Positions 1 to 11,640 of a stretch of 64,000 nt of DNA are shown in pieces. Origin of the DNA: Castor canadensis (lineage: Eukaryota; Chordata; Mammalia; Rodentia; Castoridae); NCBI RefSeq assembly GCF_047511655.1, contig NC_133390.1:167420083-167484082 (forward strand). The letters run 5' to 3'. The notes under the pieces are model-generated. The model worked only from the letters and a program-made list of their open reading frames with translations, did not search any database and was not told where the DNA came from. Within the stretch, counting starts at the first letter, position 1. The number at the start of each line of letters is the position of its first letter. Made by a program: the position numbers and the translations under genes.

Positions 1-188
1 AATTTGATCCAGAGTATTTCTATGTCTTGATGCCTTTTTGCCAAGCAAAATTGATTATTTATAACTAAAAGGCCTTCAGCTGGGCTGAAGAAAGTAAGGA
101 GGGCCTCCATGGCTTGGTGTGAATTACATAATTTGGTGTTGAATACAATGCTTTTTATTTTTCTCTTAAATTCAATCCCTCTAGTTGA
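1..188 (+). repeat. Direct repeat copy A (about 185 bp)
   Basis: Shares about 90% identity over its length with 1471-1655 (both begin AATTTGATCCAGAGTATTTC). Small indels separate the copies. The left end may continue outside the window. Confidence 0.9.
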
Positions 189-599
189 CCTTTAAGTTTT
201 GGTCCAGTCCTGAGGGTCTTTGATGAACTCTTGTAACTATTCAGCTATGATAGAGCAGTTGAGTATTCAGCATCCAGAGTACAGGGATTTTCGGAGGCTG
301 GTTGCAGAGAGAACAGGCAAGTAACACCTGTCCCGGGGCTATCGATTACACACGTACCCTTGGGCTGGGGGAGGCTGGGGAAGGAAGAGCCAGTTGGCCC
401 ATGGCACATAGAATTTTTGTCTTGTAATTTTAATTACTGAAATGGGTATGAACTCTCCAGTTCACCACAAACCCTGCCACCTCCTGTGTATAGTTTTATA
501 ACTATCCTGTTGAGCTTGTTTCAGTTGCCTGTGCCAGCGCCTAAAAACAACTGTGTTTGTGACCCTGTGATTTAACTAATCTCCAACCCATGGATATGT

Positions 600-1370
600 T
601 AGGTGGCTTCAAGCTTTACAATATAAAGAAATGTTGTTTTAATGAACATCTTTGCATATATGTTCATTAATTAGAATTAATTCCTGCAAGCAGAATTATT
701 GTGTCAAACTGTTTATAAATTTGAAATTGTGATACATATTGTTAAATTTCTCTGTTATTTTTGGTGTGTGAATTGTTGGTTCATGTTATATAATTTTCAA
801 TGGAACTTTTTTTTTCCTTTTCTCCTTTTATTGTTTTTACATTTACTTACATGTGTATACATTGTTTGTGCCACCTTCCCCCTCCCACTCCCCACCTCGT
901 CAATGGAACTCTTTATTTTTTCTTGTTGATTTTCAAGATGTATATTTGTGAACCTTTTAGCATATGTGATAATGTATAGTTTTTAAAGCTTTGTTTACAT
1001 ATAGTATCTAACTATTCAGACATTCAAAATTTTCTATATTTTGATTTATTAACTTTTCCTTTGTGGTTTCTGGAGTTTTATGTACTATTTAGAAAAAAAA
1101 TTTCATATCCTAAGTTTATATAAAAAAAACCCCTACTTTGTTATAGATTTTTTTTTTTTCAATATTTAACCCATCTGGAAATTATCTTGGTATAGAGTAA
1201 GGTTGTAGTCCAGCTTCTTATTTTTCTTAAGAGGTAACCACTTTTGCTGACAACCAAGGATTTTTAAAATACATGGTTAATTTTGAATTATCAAATCTTG
1301 ATAGCTTCTGTATCTAAAAGCACTTGTTTTTACAGATAGAAAGTTTCTACATGAGGCTCTTGAGTTTCAA
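600..1370 (-). mobile_element. Old L1/HAL1-type remnant
   Basis: AT-rich sequence with phrases typical of antisense old L1/HAL1 3' regions (TTCCTTTGTGGTTTCTG, ATCTGGAAATTATCTTGG). It is split by the 92-bp L1 tail insertion at 808-899. Family assignment is approximate. Confidence 0.5.
797..910 (-). mobile_element. 92-bp LINE-1 3'-end insertion with target-site duplication
   Basis: The reverse complement of the last ~90 bp of the same L1 family as at 24547 (T run, TTTTATTGTTTTTACA, then C-rich) lies between two copies of TCAATGGAACT at 797-807 and 900-910. It is an extremely 5'-truncated insertion into an older L1-type remnant. Confidence 0.8.
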
Positions 1371-1470
1371 TATTTTTCTGCTTTTAAAACCTCTAGAACG
1401 AACTGTGAACACAGCACCATATTGGTTTTGGCATTGACTTTAATGCATCTTAAATAGGCTGATTCTACAG

Positions 1471-1655
1471 AATTTGATCCAGAGTATTTCTATGTCTTGA
1501 CGCCTTTTTGCCAAGCAAAATCGATTATTTATAACTAAAAGGCCTTCAGTACTGGGCTGAAAAAAGTAAGCCTCCATGGCTTGGTGTAAATTATATAATT
1601 TGGCGTTGAATACAATGCTTTTTATTTTTCTCATAAGTTCTGTCCCTCTAGTTGC
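1471..1655 (+). repeat. Direct repeat copy B (about 185 bp)
   Basis: Second copy of 1-188, same orientation, 1470 bp downstream. Homology ends near CTCTAGTTG in both. No coding function is recognised; the minus-strand open frame crossing it (1440-1724) has no family resemblance that I can name. Confidence 0.9.
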
Positions 1656-2064
1656 CAGTGGTCTGTGCCTATTGTTGCTGGGTGACATTTTGGGGCACAA
1701 ATTGATTATATCCTTTCTGTGCATATCCTAGTCATTACATCTTTAAATGTCTTTTTTTCTTGGCAGCTCTCTAAGTAGATCCTGGGGTCCTTTGAGAATT
1801 ATTTCTGGCTTTCTCTTGTATTGTGGCATTTAGCTGTGTGTTGAATTTGTTGTGCTGGTGTGTTTTCAAATGCAGTGACACCTTGCTCTGTGACACAGAT
1901 TCTGTTTTATTTAAAGGTATGGTCAGTTCCTGTAGTGTGACAACTTAACATAGATTCCTGTTTCATAGTCATGTCCTCCTAAATTATTACAGTGCCTCTT
2001 AAAGTAGATACTGTCATTGAGGCTTGTTTTTCAGTCAGGCTTGTAGGCAGGGAGATAGATTCTG

Positions 2065-2296
2065 CCTTTGTACACAGGCAGTATACACAGTGGCTAAAAC
2101 CATTGGAGTCATTCTGTTAGGGTTCATAGCCCATCTTCATCACTTGCTGTGTCACCTAACTAACCTTCAATTTTCTTATTTGTCAAACATGGGCAAAATT
2201 ACACTTATCTCAGAAGGCTGTACTGAGTATCTCATAATATAATGTGTGTAAAACATGTGTCCTGGCTTGCAGTAAGCGCTTAGTAAATGTTATTTT
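2065..2296 (+). repeat. MIR SINE
   Basis: Diverged MIR in sense orientation: tRNA-like start, CACTTGCTGTGTCACCTAA core, and end AGTAAGCGCTTAGTAAATGTTAT. Confidence 0.7.
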
Positions 2297-2621
2297 TTTC
2301 CTTAAGTGTTGGTTCTAGGATGTTGTCATGCTATTTTCCCTCCTAACTGTTAAAAAAAAAAAAAAAAGACTATATGCCCATTAGAGAAAGTTTAGATTGA
2401 AGAAAAACTTACAGAAGAAAATGTCTCCTAAAATTCTACTACCCTCTACCAAGCATCATAACTTACATTTCAAAACATTTCTTTCTGTTTTTATGCTTAT
2501 GTATTTTACACAGCTGAGATCACTCTGAATGTATAATATATCTCAATTTTTTTTCACTTAACATATCTTGAACGTTTTCTTGTATCTTTAAAATAATTTA
2601 TAAAATTATCTTTCCTTTTAG

Positions 2622-2727
2622 AAAGATAGGGTCTCACTATATAGCCCAGGCTGGCCTTGAACTCATGATCCTCCTGCCTCAATCTCCCTAATGCTGGGAT
2701 TACAGAGATGTACAAGCATGCCCAACT
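2622..2727 (-). repeat. B1-type SINE (antisense)
   Basis: GGGTCTCACTATATAGCCCAG ... GCTGGGATTACAGA is the reverse complement of a 7SL-derived B1 element. Confidence 0.85.
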
Positions 2728-4189
2728 TAATATTGAGGGTCATGTAATAGCCTGTTATATTATTTTGATTGGCGTAATCATTCTTGTTTTATTTGGCATT
2801 TAGTGCTTGGGCTTTTTGGTTGCAATTAGGTAGGAGTTTACATCATTCTAATTTATTAAGCCAGGCTTTCTTCTTATCCATGAGAGGTTTAGGAGGTGAG
2901 GCTTTGTGTTTGTTGTTGTTTATTTTGCCTGTTTAATTAAATGTATGAAATAAGCCAGGATTTTAACTATCAGACTTTGTGCTGTCGAACTTTCCCACCA
3001 CCTTTCCAGACAATAGCCGTGCTTACTTTCTTTTAAACCACTTTCTCATCATCTCATCAGAGTGATTTCTTTTCATACTCCTGTTCTAGAAGAAAGATGC
3101 ATGGAGACTGTGATTAGTGGTTAGGTCTGGCCCTGTGCTGCCATGTGAGTGCCAGTAGCTAGCCAGGATAAATACCAGTTGCATTCTGATGGGTCTGTCT
3201 TAGGTGATTGTGCTGAGCAGTTTCTGGTAAGAAGACTATCCTAAACTGTTTTTGACAGGGCACACTATTTTTGTTTCAACTTCTTATTTTTCCTGTAAAG
3301 CAAGGTTTAAAGTATGCTGAGACTGAATTCATTTGTACTTTGTAATATAATGAGATCTTGTATTCTTTACTTTCAGAAAACCAGCCAAGAATAGCAGTCT
3401 GAAAAAGACATGTGTATCCAGAATTGCCAGGGAAACCGCTGTGCAGATATGCTTTCTGAGAAACCACATGGCAAATGAATGTTGCCTTTGTCTTAGCACC
3501 CACCATTCCCTGGTTCTGCTAATAAATTGCACTAGCTGATCTGAGCTTGGTTTTTAACACAGTTATTGAAGAGGTGCTGAGAGCAAGACTTAACTGCTTG
3601 TGGTTTGTGACTCCAGGAGGTTGCTTAAACCAGTCTATGTGAGCTTGACACTGTTTTTCACTTCCTTTGTTTGGTTCTGAAACTGGATGATCTACTGTTG
3701 CTTGGCAGCTTTCTTCTTTAAAGTTCATTCTTACACCTCTTATATTCTTTGATGTTAAAATACAGGATAATTTTTATCTCATGTAGTGATCTAAAGAGCT
3801 GAGTCTAGCCAGACTGGCCCAGAAGTGGATCCTAAGAAATGGAACCCAGGAATGACAGACAAGTATCTTGGAATCCTGTCTCAAGGTTACTTTCATGTGG
3901 CTTCACAGGAAGCACAGGTGACAAATGGGCATATATCTTGAATTTCTAGAAGCCATTGTCCCTCTCAGTGAGCTATTTCAACACTGTATCAGCCAGAGAA
4001 TGATAGTCTCTCAGAATTAAAAGGGGACTTAAAGGTCATGTGTTCCAGCTCCTGTTATATCCCCAACAGAGGCCTCATGTGATGTTTTTTTTTTTTTTGG
4101 TCACTTCTAGTCATTTCTGAGAAGCAAGAGAATTCTATAAGTTGGAGGGTAGTCCATATCATTTCTCAAAAGCTCTGTAGATACCACAT

Positions 4190-4281
4190 TTTATTTATTT
4201 ATTTTGGTGGTATTAGTGTTTGAACTCAGTGCCTTGCACTTGCTAAAGCAGGTGCTCTACCACTTGAGCCACACCCCTAGG
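4190..4281 (-). repeat. ID-like SINE (antisense)
   Basis: TTTGAACTCAGTGCC ... GGTGCTCTACCACTTGAGCCA is the reverse complement of the ID-like tRNA-derived unit (TGGCTCAAGTGGTAGAGC). Confidence 0.85.
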
Positions 4282-4644
4282 GTGCATTTTAAATTTTCAA
4301 GCCAGAATTTGTCCCCAGAGATCTTCCACCCATGAAATTTTGATTTTTCTCACAAACTTTGCAGGTTAGCTGGGATTATCTGAATTTTACATTTTACACA
4401 TGAAGAAAGCCACTGTCTTCTCCCTGACTACTTAGTAGTATGTTAACTTGGCTTGAGAAAAATTTGGCAGCTTTATGCTAGCTCTTTGTTACTGAGAAGG
4501 CATCTAGATCAAAGGTTCTCTTGTATTCCAGTGCTGCTCAGCATAAGGGCTTTGTTGGTGTCTTTGCACTTCACTCTAATTTAACTGAGATAATGAGCAT
4601 GAAAACCCCTGAGAATAGATGTTGGGTGATGTTTCAGTAAAAGT

Positions 4645-4862
4645 GTAGACTGTAGACTCAGACAGAAAGATTAGATGTTAGTCTCTGCCACTTGTTGATT
4701 TGTAACCTCAGACAGATTGGATTATTTAATTCTTCAGATCTCAAATTCCCCATCTATAGAATCAGGTTAATAATCTGAGTTGTAAGATTTGGTGAAGAAC
4801 AAATGAAATTATTATATGTAAAGCACTTAAAATATGACCAGCTATAGTGAATTATTAATAAT
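4645..4862 (+). repeat. MIR SINE
   Basis: Sense MIR with CTGCCACTTGTTGATTTGTAACCTC, CCCATCTATAGAATCAGG and GTAAAGCACTTA landmarks. Confidence 0.7.
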
Positions 4863-4990
4863 TGTTAAAAAAATCAGGGGATTATTGTTGCTCTTGTTAT
4901 TACTCCATTAATCACCATGTAGTGAGTCTTTGAACCTGGTCTTCTCACCAGGGCAATACTGGCAGGGCTTCTCTTGCTCTTCAGTCCTGT

Positions 4991-4993
<3 letters not shown>

Positions 4994-5047
<54 letters not shown>
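4994..5047. repeat. (GT)n microsatellite
   Basis: About 27 uninterrupted GT units. It also produces spurious open frames of VCVCVC or THTHTH on the two strands. Confidence 0.97.
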
Positions 5048-5049
<2 letters not shown>

Positions 5050-5329
5050 CCTTTCTGTAGGACTACTATGGTGTCCTTTTTACCTGATTTCCTGAGAATA
5101 ATAGTGTTAGCATCATGAAAAGGGCTGGGGCTGGGTGTACACAGTATTTCTAAATTGCAGTGACTTCCCTCTCTCACAGGAAGAAGTTTCAGAAGTTATC
5201 TTAGTGGTTGGCCGTGTCACCAGAACTGGAAGTTGATGTTAACTTTTTTCCTGCTTATAGGGAAAATACCCTGTTCAGAATCATGGTTGTCTTTATTTCC
5301 AAAAATTATTTCATTTGAGTACATGCTAC

Positions 5330-5890
5330 TTTGTCCTTGTAGTCCAGAGTTTTTAGTCTTGGTCTTCTTTGATTTTTTTTTTAGATTAGGTTTTCTCCTA
5401 TAGGAATTTCAGTTTCATACAAGTTTTTAAATATATTGGCATAAAGTTTTGGATTTTAAAATTTGCAGTATGTGGGGTATGGAGGTAGTCTAGTGGTAAA
5501 GAACTTGCCTAGCAAGTGTGAGGCCCTAGGTTTGATCTCCAGCACTGCAAAAATAAAAATAATAAAATTGCATTATCTATAGTTACAGTTTACTTTTCAC
5601 TCCTAATGTTTGTTTCTCTTCCTCCTTTTTCCTCTTTTTCCTTTTCTTCTTCTATCAAACTTAGCAGAAATTTAAAAAAAATTTTTTAGCCAAAATCAGC
5701 TTTTGGTTTTGTTGAACCTTGCTATTGAGCATTAACTTTTGAATTAATTAATGTATACTCTTATATTCTTACCTCTTATCATTTTCTTTTTCTTAACTTT
5801 TATGAGTTTATTTCTGATATTTTTCTTAATTAGACATCACCTTTTTTATTTTCAATCATTTTCTAAAATATGCATTTAAAGCTGTGAACA
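5330..5890 (-). mobile_element. Old L1 ORF2 remnant (antisense)
   Basis: Antisense L1 ORF2 text (AGCCAAAATCAGCTTTTGGTTTTGTTGA) flanked by AT-rich L1-like sequence. It is interrupted by an ID-like SINE at 5471-5568. No usable frame remains. Confidence 0.6.
5471..5568 (+). repeat. ID-like SINE
   Basis: GTAGTCTAGTGGTAAAGAACTTGCCTAGCAAGTGTGAGGCCC then an A-rich tail AAAAATAAAAATAATAAAA; sense orientation. Confidence 0.8.
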
Positions 5891-5894
5891 TTCT

Positions 5895-6115
5895 TTTTTT
5901 TTCAGCACTGGAGTTTGAATTCAGGGCCTCACACTCATTAGGCAGATGCTCTTACCACTTGAGCCGCTCTTACCACTTGAGCTACTCTGCCAGCTCTTTT
6001 TTATTGGGTATTTTCGAGATAGGATTTCCTGAACTATTTGCCCAGGCTGGCTTTGAACCAAGGTCCTATTGATCTCTGTCTCCTGAGTATCTTAGGATTA
6101 CAGGTGCCTGGCCCA
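5895..6115 (-). repeat. B1-ID composite SINE (antisense)
   Basis: Reverse complement of a 7SL-derived unit followed by an ID-like unit. Within the ID part a small tandem duplication repeats GCTCTTACCACTTGAGC at about 5948-5983. Confidence 0.85.
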
Positions 6116-6179
6116 TAAAATTCTTTTACACATTATGTTAGCATCCACAACTTTCGATATATAGGTTGTTTTGTTTTGC

Positions 6180-6460
6180 TTTGTAAAGTAAGGTTCATTG
6201 AGGTTTAATTTACATACCATAAAATTTGCTTCTGTACAACTTGATGAGTTTTGACAGGTATATGTTTTATTAGTACCATAATAACCAAATGATAGAACAT
6301 TTCTGTCACCCTGAAAAAAATTTTAAAAGTATGTCTTGTGAGATATCATGAATGGAATCATAGTCTATAGTCTTTTGTGTTTGGCTTATTTAACTTAACT
6401 ATTTTGAGATTCATCCATGTTACTGCATATATCTGGAGTTTGTTTTTTTTCCCCCCAAGT
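6180..6460 (-). mobile_element. Old L1M remnant (antisense)
   Basis: Contains the antisense L1M landmarks TTTACATACCATAAAATT and GAGATTCATCCATGTTACTGC. Diverged and fragmentary. Confidence 0.65.
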
Positions 6461-7533
6461 ACTTTTAATTGTATGGATACCAAAATCTGTATATTCATCA
6501 GCAGTTTTTGGTAGAAGAAAATGTGCCTGGGCTGTAAATATGCATGCCTAGACTATTGTGTATTTAAAATTTTTATTTGGGGTTTGGCGTCTTGGAAGTT
6601 TGTCATTAGTGGGGAAGCATGTGCTTATGTGTGTTTACTTGCACCTTTGCCCCATGTCCCAGTCTGGGTCCACTGAGGAGACAGAAACCCCAGAGTAGGT
6701 TAAACAGCAGATTTTAATATGAGGAAGTATTTCCTATGATAAAATTGAGTACAACAGAACACAAATAGCAGGGTGCTTGGAGCTTAGAGACAACAAACTG
6801 ATAACTGATATACGCTCCCTGTTTTCTAAAAGAAGCACTTTCAAATGAAAAGCAGTAATAAAGCCACAGTACCACAAAGAAAGCAGAAATTGATATATGC
6901 TTGTGCAGTTAACAATCAGACCCTTCATGTGGGGAAAAAATTTATGAAAATTAGAACTTTTGACTTCAGGTAACAGATTCTGATAATATACGCATAAGAA
7001 TCATATTAATTGTGAACTTTACTCCCATGGAAGCTGGTTGTGGTGTATACAAAGCATGGTACTCTCACCATCCCTCCATTCTATTCATATAGATTTCAAG
7101 CTGTAAGTCAGACCCCAGATTAGAGGCACCCTTTCTTCAAGTTGCTTGCCCATTTTAGAAAACATTTGGGACACACAGCTTAAAGAATGGCTTTATACCA
7201 GATAAGGTAAATATTTTTAACCTTGAACTTAGATGAGCTTACTACTAGGAATTGAAAAATGAGGACACATGCAAATTCTGGTTTATGAATTTATACACAT
7301 TTGAAAAGTGTTACCATGGCATAAATTGAGTCACATTTGATTATACCCCCAATTAAACATTTGTAGAAGAGAATAGAGTACTATCCCAAATTATATGGAC
7401 ATACACATATTAATGCATTTATAGAATAAAAAGTAAACCCATCTTTCTTACAGTCTTAACCCCCAAAACTGAAAAAAATCCATATTTAAGTTATGCAGAT
7501 CTGATAGAACTGAAAATCTTATACATACATATT

Positions 7534-7607
7534 CATACACCCTCTATCTAGATGAGATCGGGCGCTTTCAGGGTGGTATGGCTGTAGACATACACCCTCT
7601 ATCTAGA
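7534..7607. repeat. Target-site duplication pair around 5S fragment
   Basis: Two identical 19-bp copies at 7534-7552 and 7589-7607 frame the 5S insert. Each copy overlaps the insert by one or two bases of microhomology. Perfect identity suggests a fairly recent insertion. Confidence 0.85.
7551..7589 (-). pseudogene. 5S rRNA 5'-fragment retrocopy (tailless)
   Basis: The reverse complement reads GTCTACAGCCATACCACC and on to CGCCCGATCTCATC. It matches the first 39 nt of vertebrate 5S rRNA with about three substitutions, two of them at CpG sites. It is flanked by perfect 19-bp direct repeats, CATACACCCTCTATCTAGA, at 7534-7552 and 7589-7607. There is no A tail. It starts at the 5' end of 5S and stops internally, which is the structure of tailless, 3'-truncated retropseudogenes made by L1 machinery. 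It is not a functional rRNA gene: two thirds of the molecule, including the internal promoter, is missing. Confidence 0.85.
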
Positions 7608-7899
7608 CCTGATTTATGTTTTTGACATTGCAGGGAGTTTGAGTCCCAACAGTTTATAGCTGTTGCAGAAAGACTTTGACATACTTTGCAAATAAACTTG
7701 TCTGGCTTTGTTGCAGAAATCCATTGTCCCCCACTCTGTGCCCACCTGATGGATTGCTTGAGAGGGTGTTTATTTCAGGGTATTTAGGTTGTGAATATCT
7801 GACTGTTTGTTACATAGGAGTACCTAGCAGTAGAACTTGTACAGTTTTATATATCTTCCAGAAAGTAAGTGCTATTTCCTTGCAAGTTTTCTAATTTTA

Positions 7900-8114
7900 G
7901 ATGCCAGTTGTTGGTAGCTCACCTGCAATCCTAATTACTTGGGAGGCTGAGATTGGGAGGACCACAGTGAGAGGCCAGCCCAGGCAAATTGTTTACAAGA
8001 CCCCATCTCCAAAATAACCAGAAAATAACCAGAGCAGAAATGAACTGGAGTAGTGGCTCAAGCTGGTTTGCAAGCTCAACCCAGTCCTACCAAAGTAAAA
8101 AAAAAAAAAAAGCT
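7900..8114 (+). repeat. B1-ID composite SINE
   Basis: Sense B1 part (CTTGGGAGGCTGAGATTGGGAGG, AGGCCAGCCCAGGCAAAT) followed by a diverged ID part (GGAGTAGTGGCTCAAGC) and an A13 tail. Confidence 0.85.
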
Positions 8115-8757
8115 GAACTTGTACAAATTCAGGCCTACAAAATAGCTACCCCAGGAGTTTTTATTTGCATTCTTGACTAATTTTCTGTAAACATTTTGTT
8201 CTTTTAGTATATTTAAAGTTGAATCCTATTTAGTCTGAGTATATCTTTGCAGGCTGCACCTGTTAAATCAAGTGATAACAGTTTTCATCTTCATTTTTTA
8301 GATTTTGCTTGGAATTCTTTGGGCTTTCCTATTTGGCACTAAGAAAGAGGCAGCCTAGCATTTTTGCTCTCTCGGAAATTTCCAGCCCAAGATAGTATAT
8401 AGACGCATGTAGCTTGCAGGGATATTTTCCTGAACAATTAAACTACATTAAAACAACAGCTTGGTATACTTGGTGTTTTAGGTTTTCATGTCTTCTGAAA
8501 GAACCTCCTTTCAAGAATGATGTTACTTTTGATGTCTCCCTTTAATGTTTCCAAATACCAGAATCACTGGATTCCTCTCTGTTCTTATTCTGTCCCTCTT
8601 CAGACATTTACAGGTATGCTAAGAGGCTTAATGTTTGTTTATTAACTTCTTGAAGGTTTCCTCTTACAGTTTGGCTTCCTCAAGTGTGAAATTTATGCAC
8701 CAATTTAGAGATATTCTTAAAATAGAAGTTTTCTTAGAGTAATCAAGGCTAGAATAG

Positions 8758-8861
8758 TTTTTTTTAATTAATTAATTAATTTATTTTTGTTGTACAGGGG
8801 ATTGAATCCAGGACCTTGCACATTTGAGGCAAGCTCTACCACTGAGCTCCCTGCCCAACAG
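8758..8861 (-). repeat. ID-like SINE (antisense)
   Basis: T/A-rich tail (TTAATTAATTAATTAAT) then ATTGAATCCAGGACC ... AAGCTCTACCACTGAGC, the reverse complement of an ID unit. Confidence 0.8.
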
Positions 8862-9424
8862 TGAATTTTTATGTCCATTTTTCCTCCTAACTTTATTATA
8901 ATCCAGACATTGGATGAGCTGTTCATTTTGATTTTGAAATGGCTGGGTCAGTTTTGAGTAATTGGAATAGTCTTATTTAAAGAACTTACATTGCCCTCTT
9001 AAGTTTATGTATTGATTGATTACATACTTTCAAAGCCTCTGAAAAGCCCAATGTCTTCTTGGTGCTTGAAGGAAGTTAGTGAGAAATAAGTATCATTTTC
9101 AAGTAAGGGTTTAAAGATTAAGTATATGTTTCTTTATTAAATTTTTATTGAGAACTCTTTTCTGTTGGCATGACTCTTTAAGAATATAATAGATAAGCTC
9201 CCTACCTTCAGATAGCTTCCAAATGGGCAGAGGGCGCGTTATTAGAGGAGCAAGAAGAGTTGGAATCTGTGCTGGGCTGGAAGGTTGAATGGACATTCCC
9301 TTAAGCAGAAGGCAGAGTTATTCAGCAGAAGCATGGAGGTGTGACAAAATCATGGACCTGAAAGAGTTTTGTATAGTTACTAACAACATTGACAAAGGAT
9401 CTCAACTCATTTCATTTCTTTACC

Positions 9425-9537
9425 CTCTTTTATTTATTTGTTTTCACTCTGTAGTTCAGGCAGGCCTCAAACTCTTGATCTTCCTGCCTCAGTCTTCTTA
9501 ATACTAGGAATTTAAGCATGGGCCACCATACCTGGGA
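9425..9537 (-). repeat. B1-type SINE (antisense)
   Basis: CACTCTGTAGTTCAGGCAGGCCTCAAACTC ... GCATGGGCCACCATACCTGG, reverse complement of B1. Confidence 0.75.
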
Positions 9538-9609
9538 CTAGGAAGATTTTATAGGGAACTAATGGAAGCACTATAATTTGAATCAGAGAATTTCACTAAA
9601 ATTCTCACA

Positions 9610-10660
9610 AATTTCATTTAAAGAGTTCTAATTCTTTTGAAATTGATGGTGTGATGCTTACTTAATCCACACAGTTGCGGTTTGTCACCTTCCTTGATTC
9701 TCTGCTTAGTATCTTCTTCCTCATCTGATGAGATTGCCTTATCACCTGAGAATGTCATTTTACTAGAGCTACCGCTCCTGCTGGTAAGAGGAACAGGTTC
9801 ACATCCAGACAGGACACGTATCTTTGGTGGAACTAAATCATTGAGTGCCCTCAATGCCTTTGATTGACCTTTGTGTGTTTTCTTTATCGTACTTTCACTG
9901 ACTTTCTAGTGGCTGGGATGTGGTGAGTACGGAATGGCATATTGGTGCCTCTGTTTGACTTTTTAGCTTCTATTAAGCTTCCTTGTCTCCTCATTAAATT
10001 CCAAAGGTGTAGTTTTTCCTCATTCTTGGCCATAATAAAACATCACCTGTAATAGAATCAGTCTAATCTACCCATCCAGAGGGGAAGATGCATTTGAGAA
10101 ATCTTGTTTGTGACATTGGAGGCAAAATTATATTACGGAATGGAAGTTTGTCCTTAAAATCTTCAGCAAGTAACTCCTTAAATTTTTTAGGGACATCTCA
10201 TAACACCATTTGCACAATAGACTAGTAAGACAGGAGTTTTTAGCATCAGAGGAATAGAACTTTAAAATACATCTAAACCCTGTGTCTTGGACATGGGCTA
10301 GATCTGTTTGTTCATTGTGGGACTTGTTACCAAGGCAGAATAAAATTCTGCCATACATTGTCATGTGTTTAGTTTAGCTTGTCTCTGCTGATTCAAGATA
10401 ACCTAATTGTCAGTATAATTCCTGTAAATTATCTCTTGTGATGAAGCATCAGCTGGCACTTCTCATTTGTTCTCTGGGCCATTTGTGCAATGACATCAAC
10501 ATGGTATGATTCAGAATATCATAATCAGAGTTGCTAAGGCATTTGAGAAGAAATTGGTTACTATCAACCTCTGTGTTCCTACTGACGTTGGGATCTGAGG
10601 ATTTTATTGGTCTGGCCCAGAGGAAATAAGCCAGATCCCATCTTATTTGGGGTTTCACTC
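9610..10660 (-). pseudogene. Possible processed pseudogene, unidentified parent
   Basis: Three minus-strand open stretches follow one another at 10658-10449, 10364-10128 and 9854-9618. Their composition looks protein-like, for example an acidic serine-rich peptide DKAISSDEEEDTKQR at about 9700-9745. They are separated by stops and frame changes and no splice sites were needed to link them. I cannot name a parent gene and the similarity to coding sequence is an impression. Chance open frames in AT-rich intron DNA are the alternative. Confidence 0.25.
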
Positions 10661-10784
10661 AGAGTTCACTAGAGATGCCTTTGTGGGTGTGGTCTGTTCT
10701 ACATTATACTGTGAGCTTATCATATAGCAACAGCAGCCAAGAGGATTTAAGGTGGTAGCTCCCAACTATCCACTCTCTTTTTGG

Positions 10785-10965
10785 TATGTACCAGACATTA
10801 TACTTTGCCAATACCTCTAGCACTCATAATTTCCCTCATTGGACAAATACTGTTGTTCTCTATTTAAAAATGAGCAAACGGAGGTACACATTAGATGACT
10901 TGCCCATCGCCATTGGGCTACCAAGGGCAGAGCTCAAACCCAGTGCTCTTGTCCCTAAAGCTTAG
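10785..10965 (-). repeat. MIR SINE (antisense)
   Basis: GCACTCATAATTTCCCTCATTGGACAAATACTGTTGTTC, then the GACTTGCCCATCGCCATTGGGC core of an inverted MIR. Confidence 0.7.
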
Positions 10966-11459
10966 CCCCTTTGCTGGTATTTTACTCTTTATATTCATGT
11001 TGCCCAGCAGTGTTGCTGGACTAGTATAGCTGCCAGTAAAGTTGGTTATTTGATTTGAATGTTCAGCCACCTTGAATTGAGTCACTGTACCTCAGTAGCA
11101 TGCCATCCATGTAGTAGGCGCATGGGATTTTCACAAGAAGAAAGACAGCAAAGCAGGTAGCATACCTGTTTTACAGACGAGACTAAATTTGAGAGAGGCT
11201 GGATAACTGGCCTAAGGTCACCCATCATCACTAGTGGTGGCATTTTCTTTTTGTTTCTGTTTTATTTTTTAAATTTAATTTGTTATTAGCATAAATTATT
11301 ACAAAGGCGTTTCATTGTAGTTATGGTGGTATTTTTAAATGTGAGGGCCATGTAACAATGTCAGTTAAGTTCATAATTCTTCCAGTCTCTTCCTGTCCTT
11401 TTCACTAAATACAATCCCATTTCCTAAACCCATCAGGTTTCTTCCAGTTACTAGTCATC

Positions 11460-11640
11460 TCTTCTAATTACTTGTTGTACCACTTTGAGCAAATTACTCC
11501 CCCACTCATCCCTATTGATCTCATCTGTAAAAGGAAGGTAATCATAGTACCTACCTTACAGATGAATTAAGGGAAATAGTGCAGATAAAATGCCCAGTTC
11601 AGTGTCTTACACATGGCAAATTCAGAGGTAATTAACAATG
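11460..11640 (+). repeat. MIR SINE
   Basis: Sense 3' half of MIR: ATCTCATCTGTAAAAGGAAGG, AGTACCTACCTTACAG, CAGTGTCTTACACATGGCA. Confidence 0.75.

Noticed and set aside
1440-1724. 94-codon minus-strand open frame in the direct repeat
   Set aside because: The matching copy at 1-188 carries indels that break the frame, and no protein family is recognisable.
4908-5177. Coding frames with VCVCVC/THTHTH repeats
   Set aside because: Direct translation of the (GT)n microsatellite.
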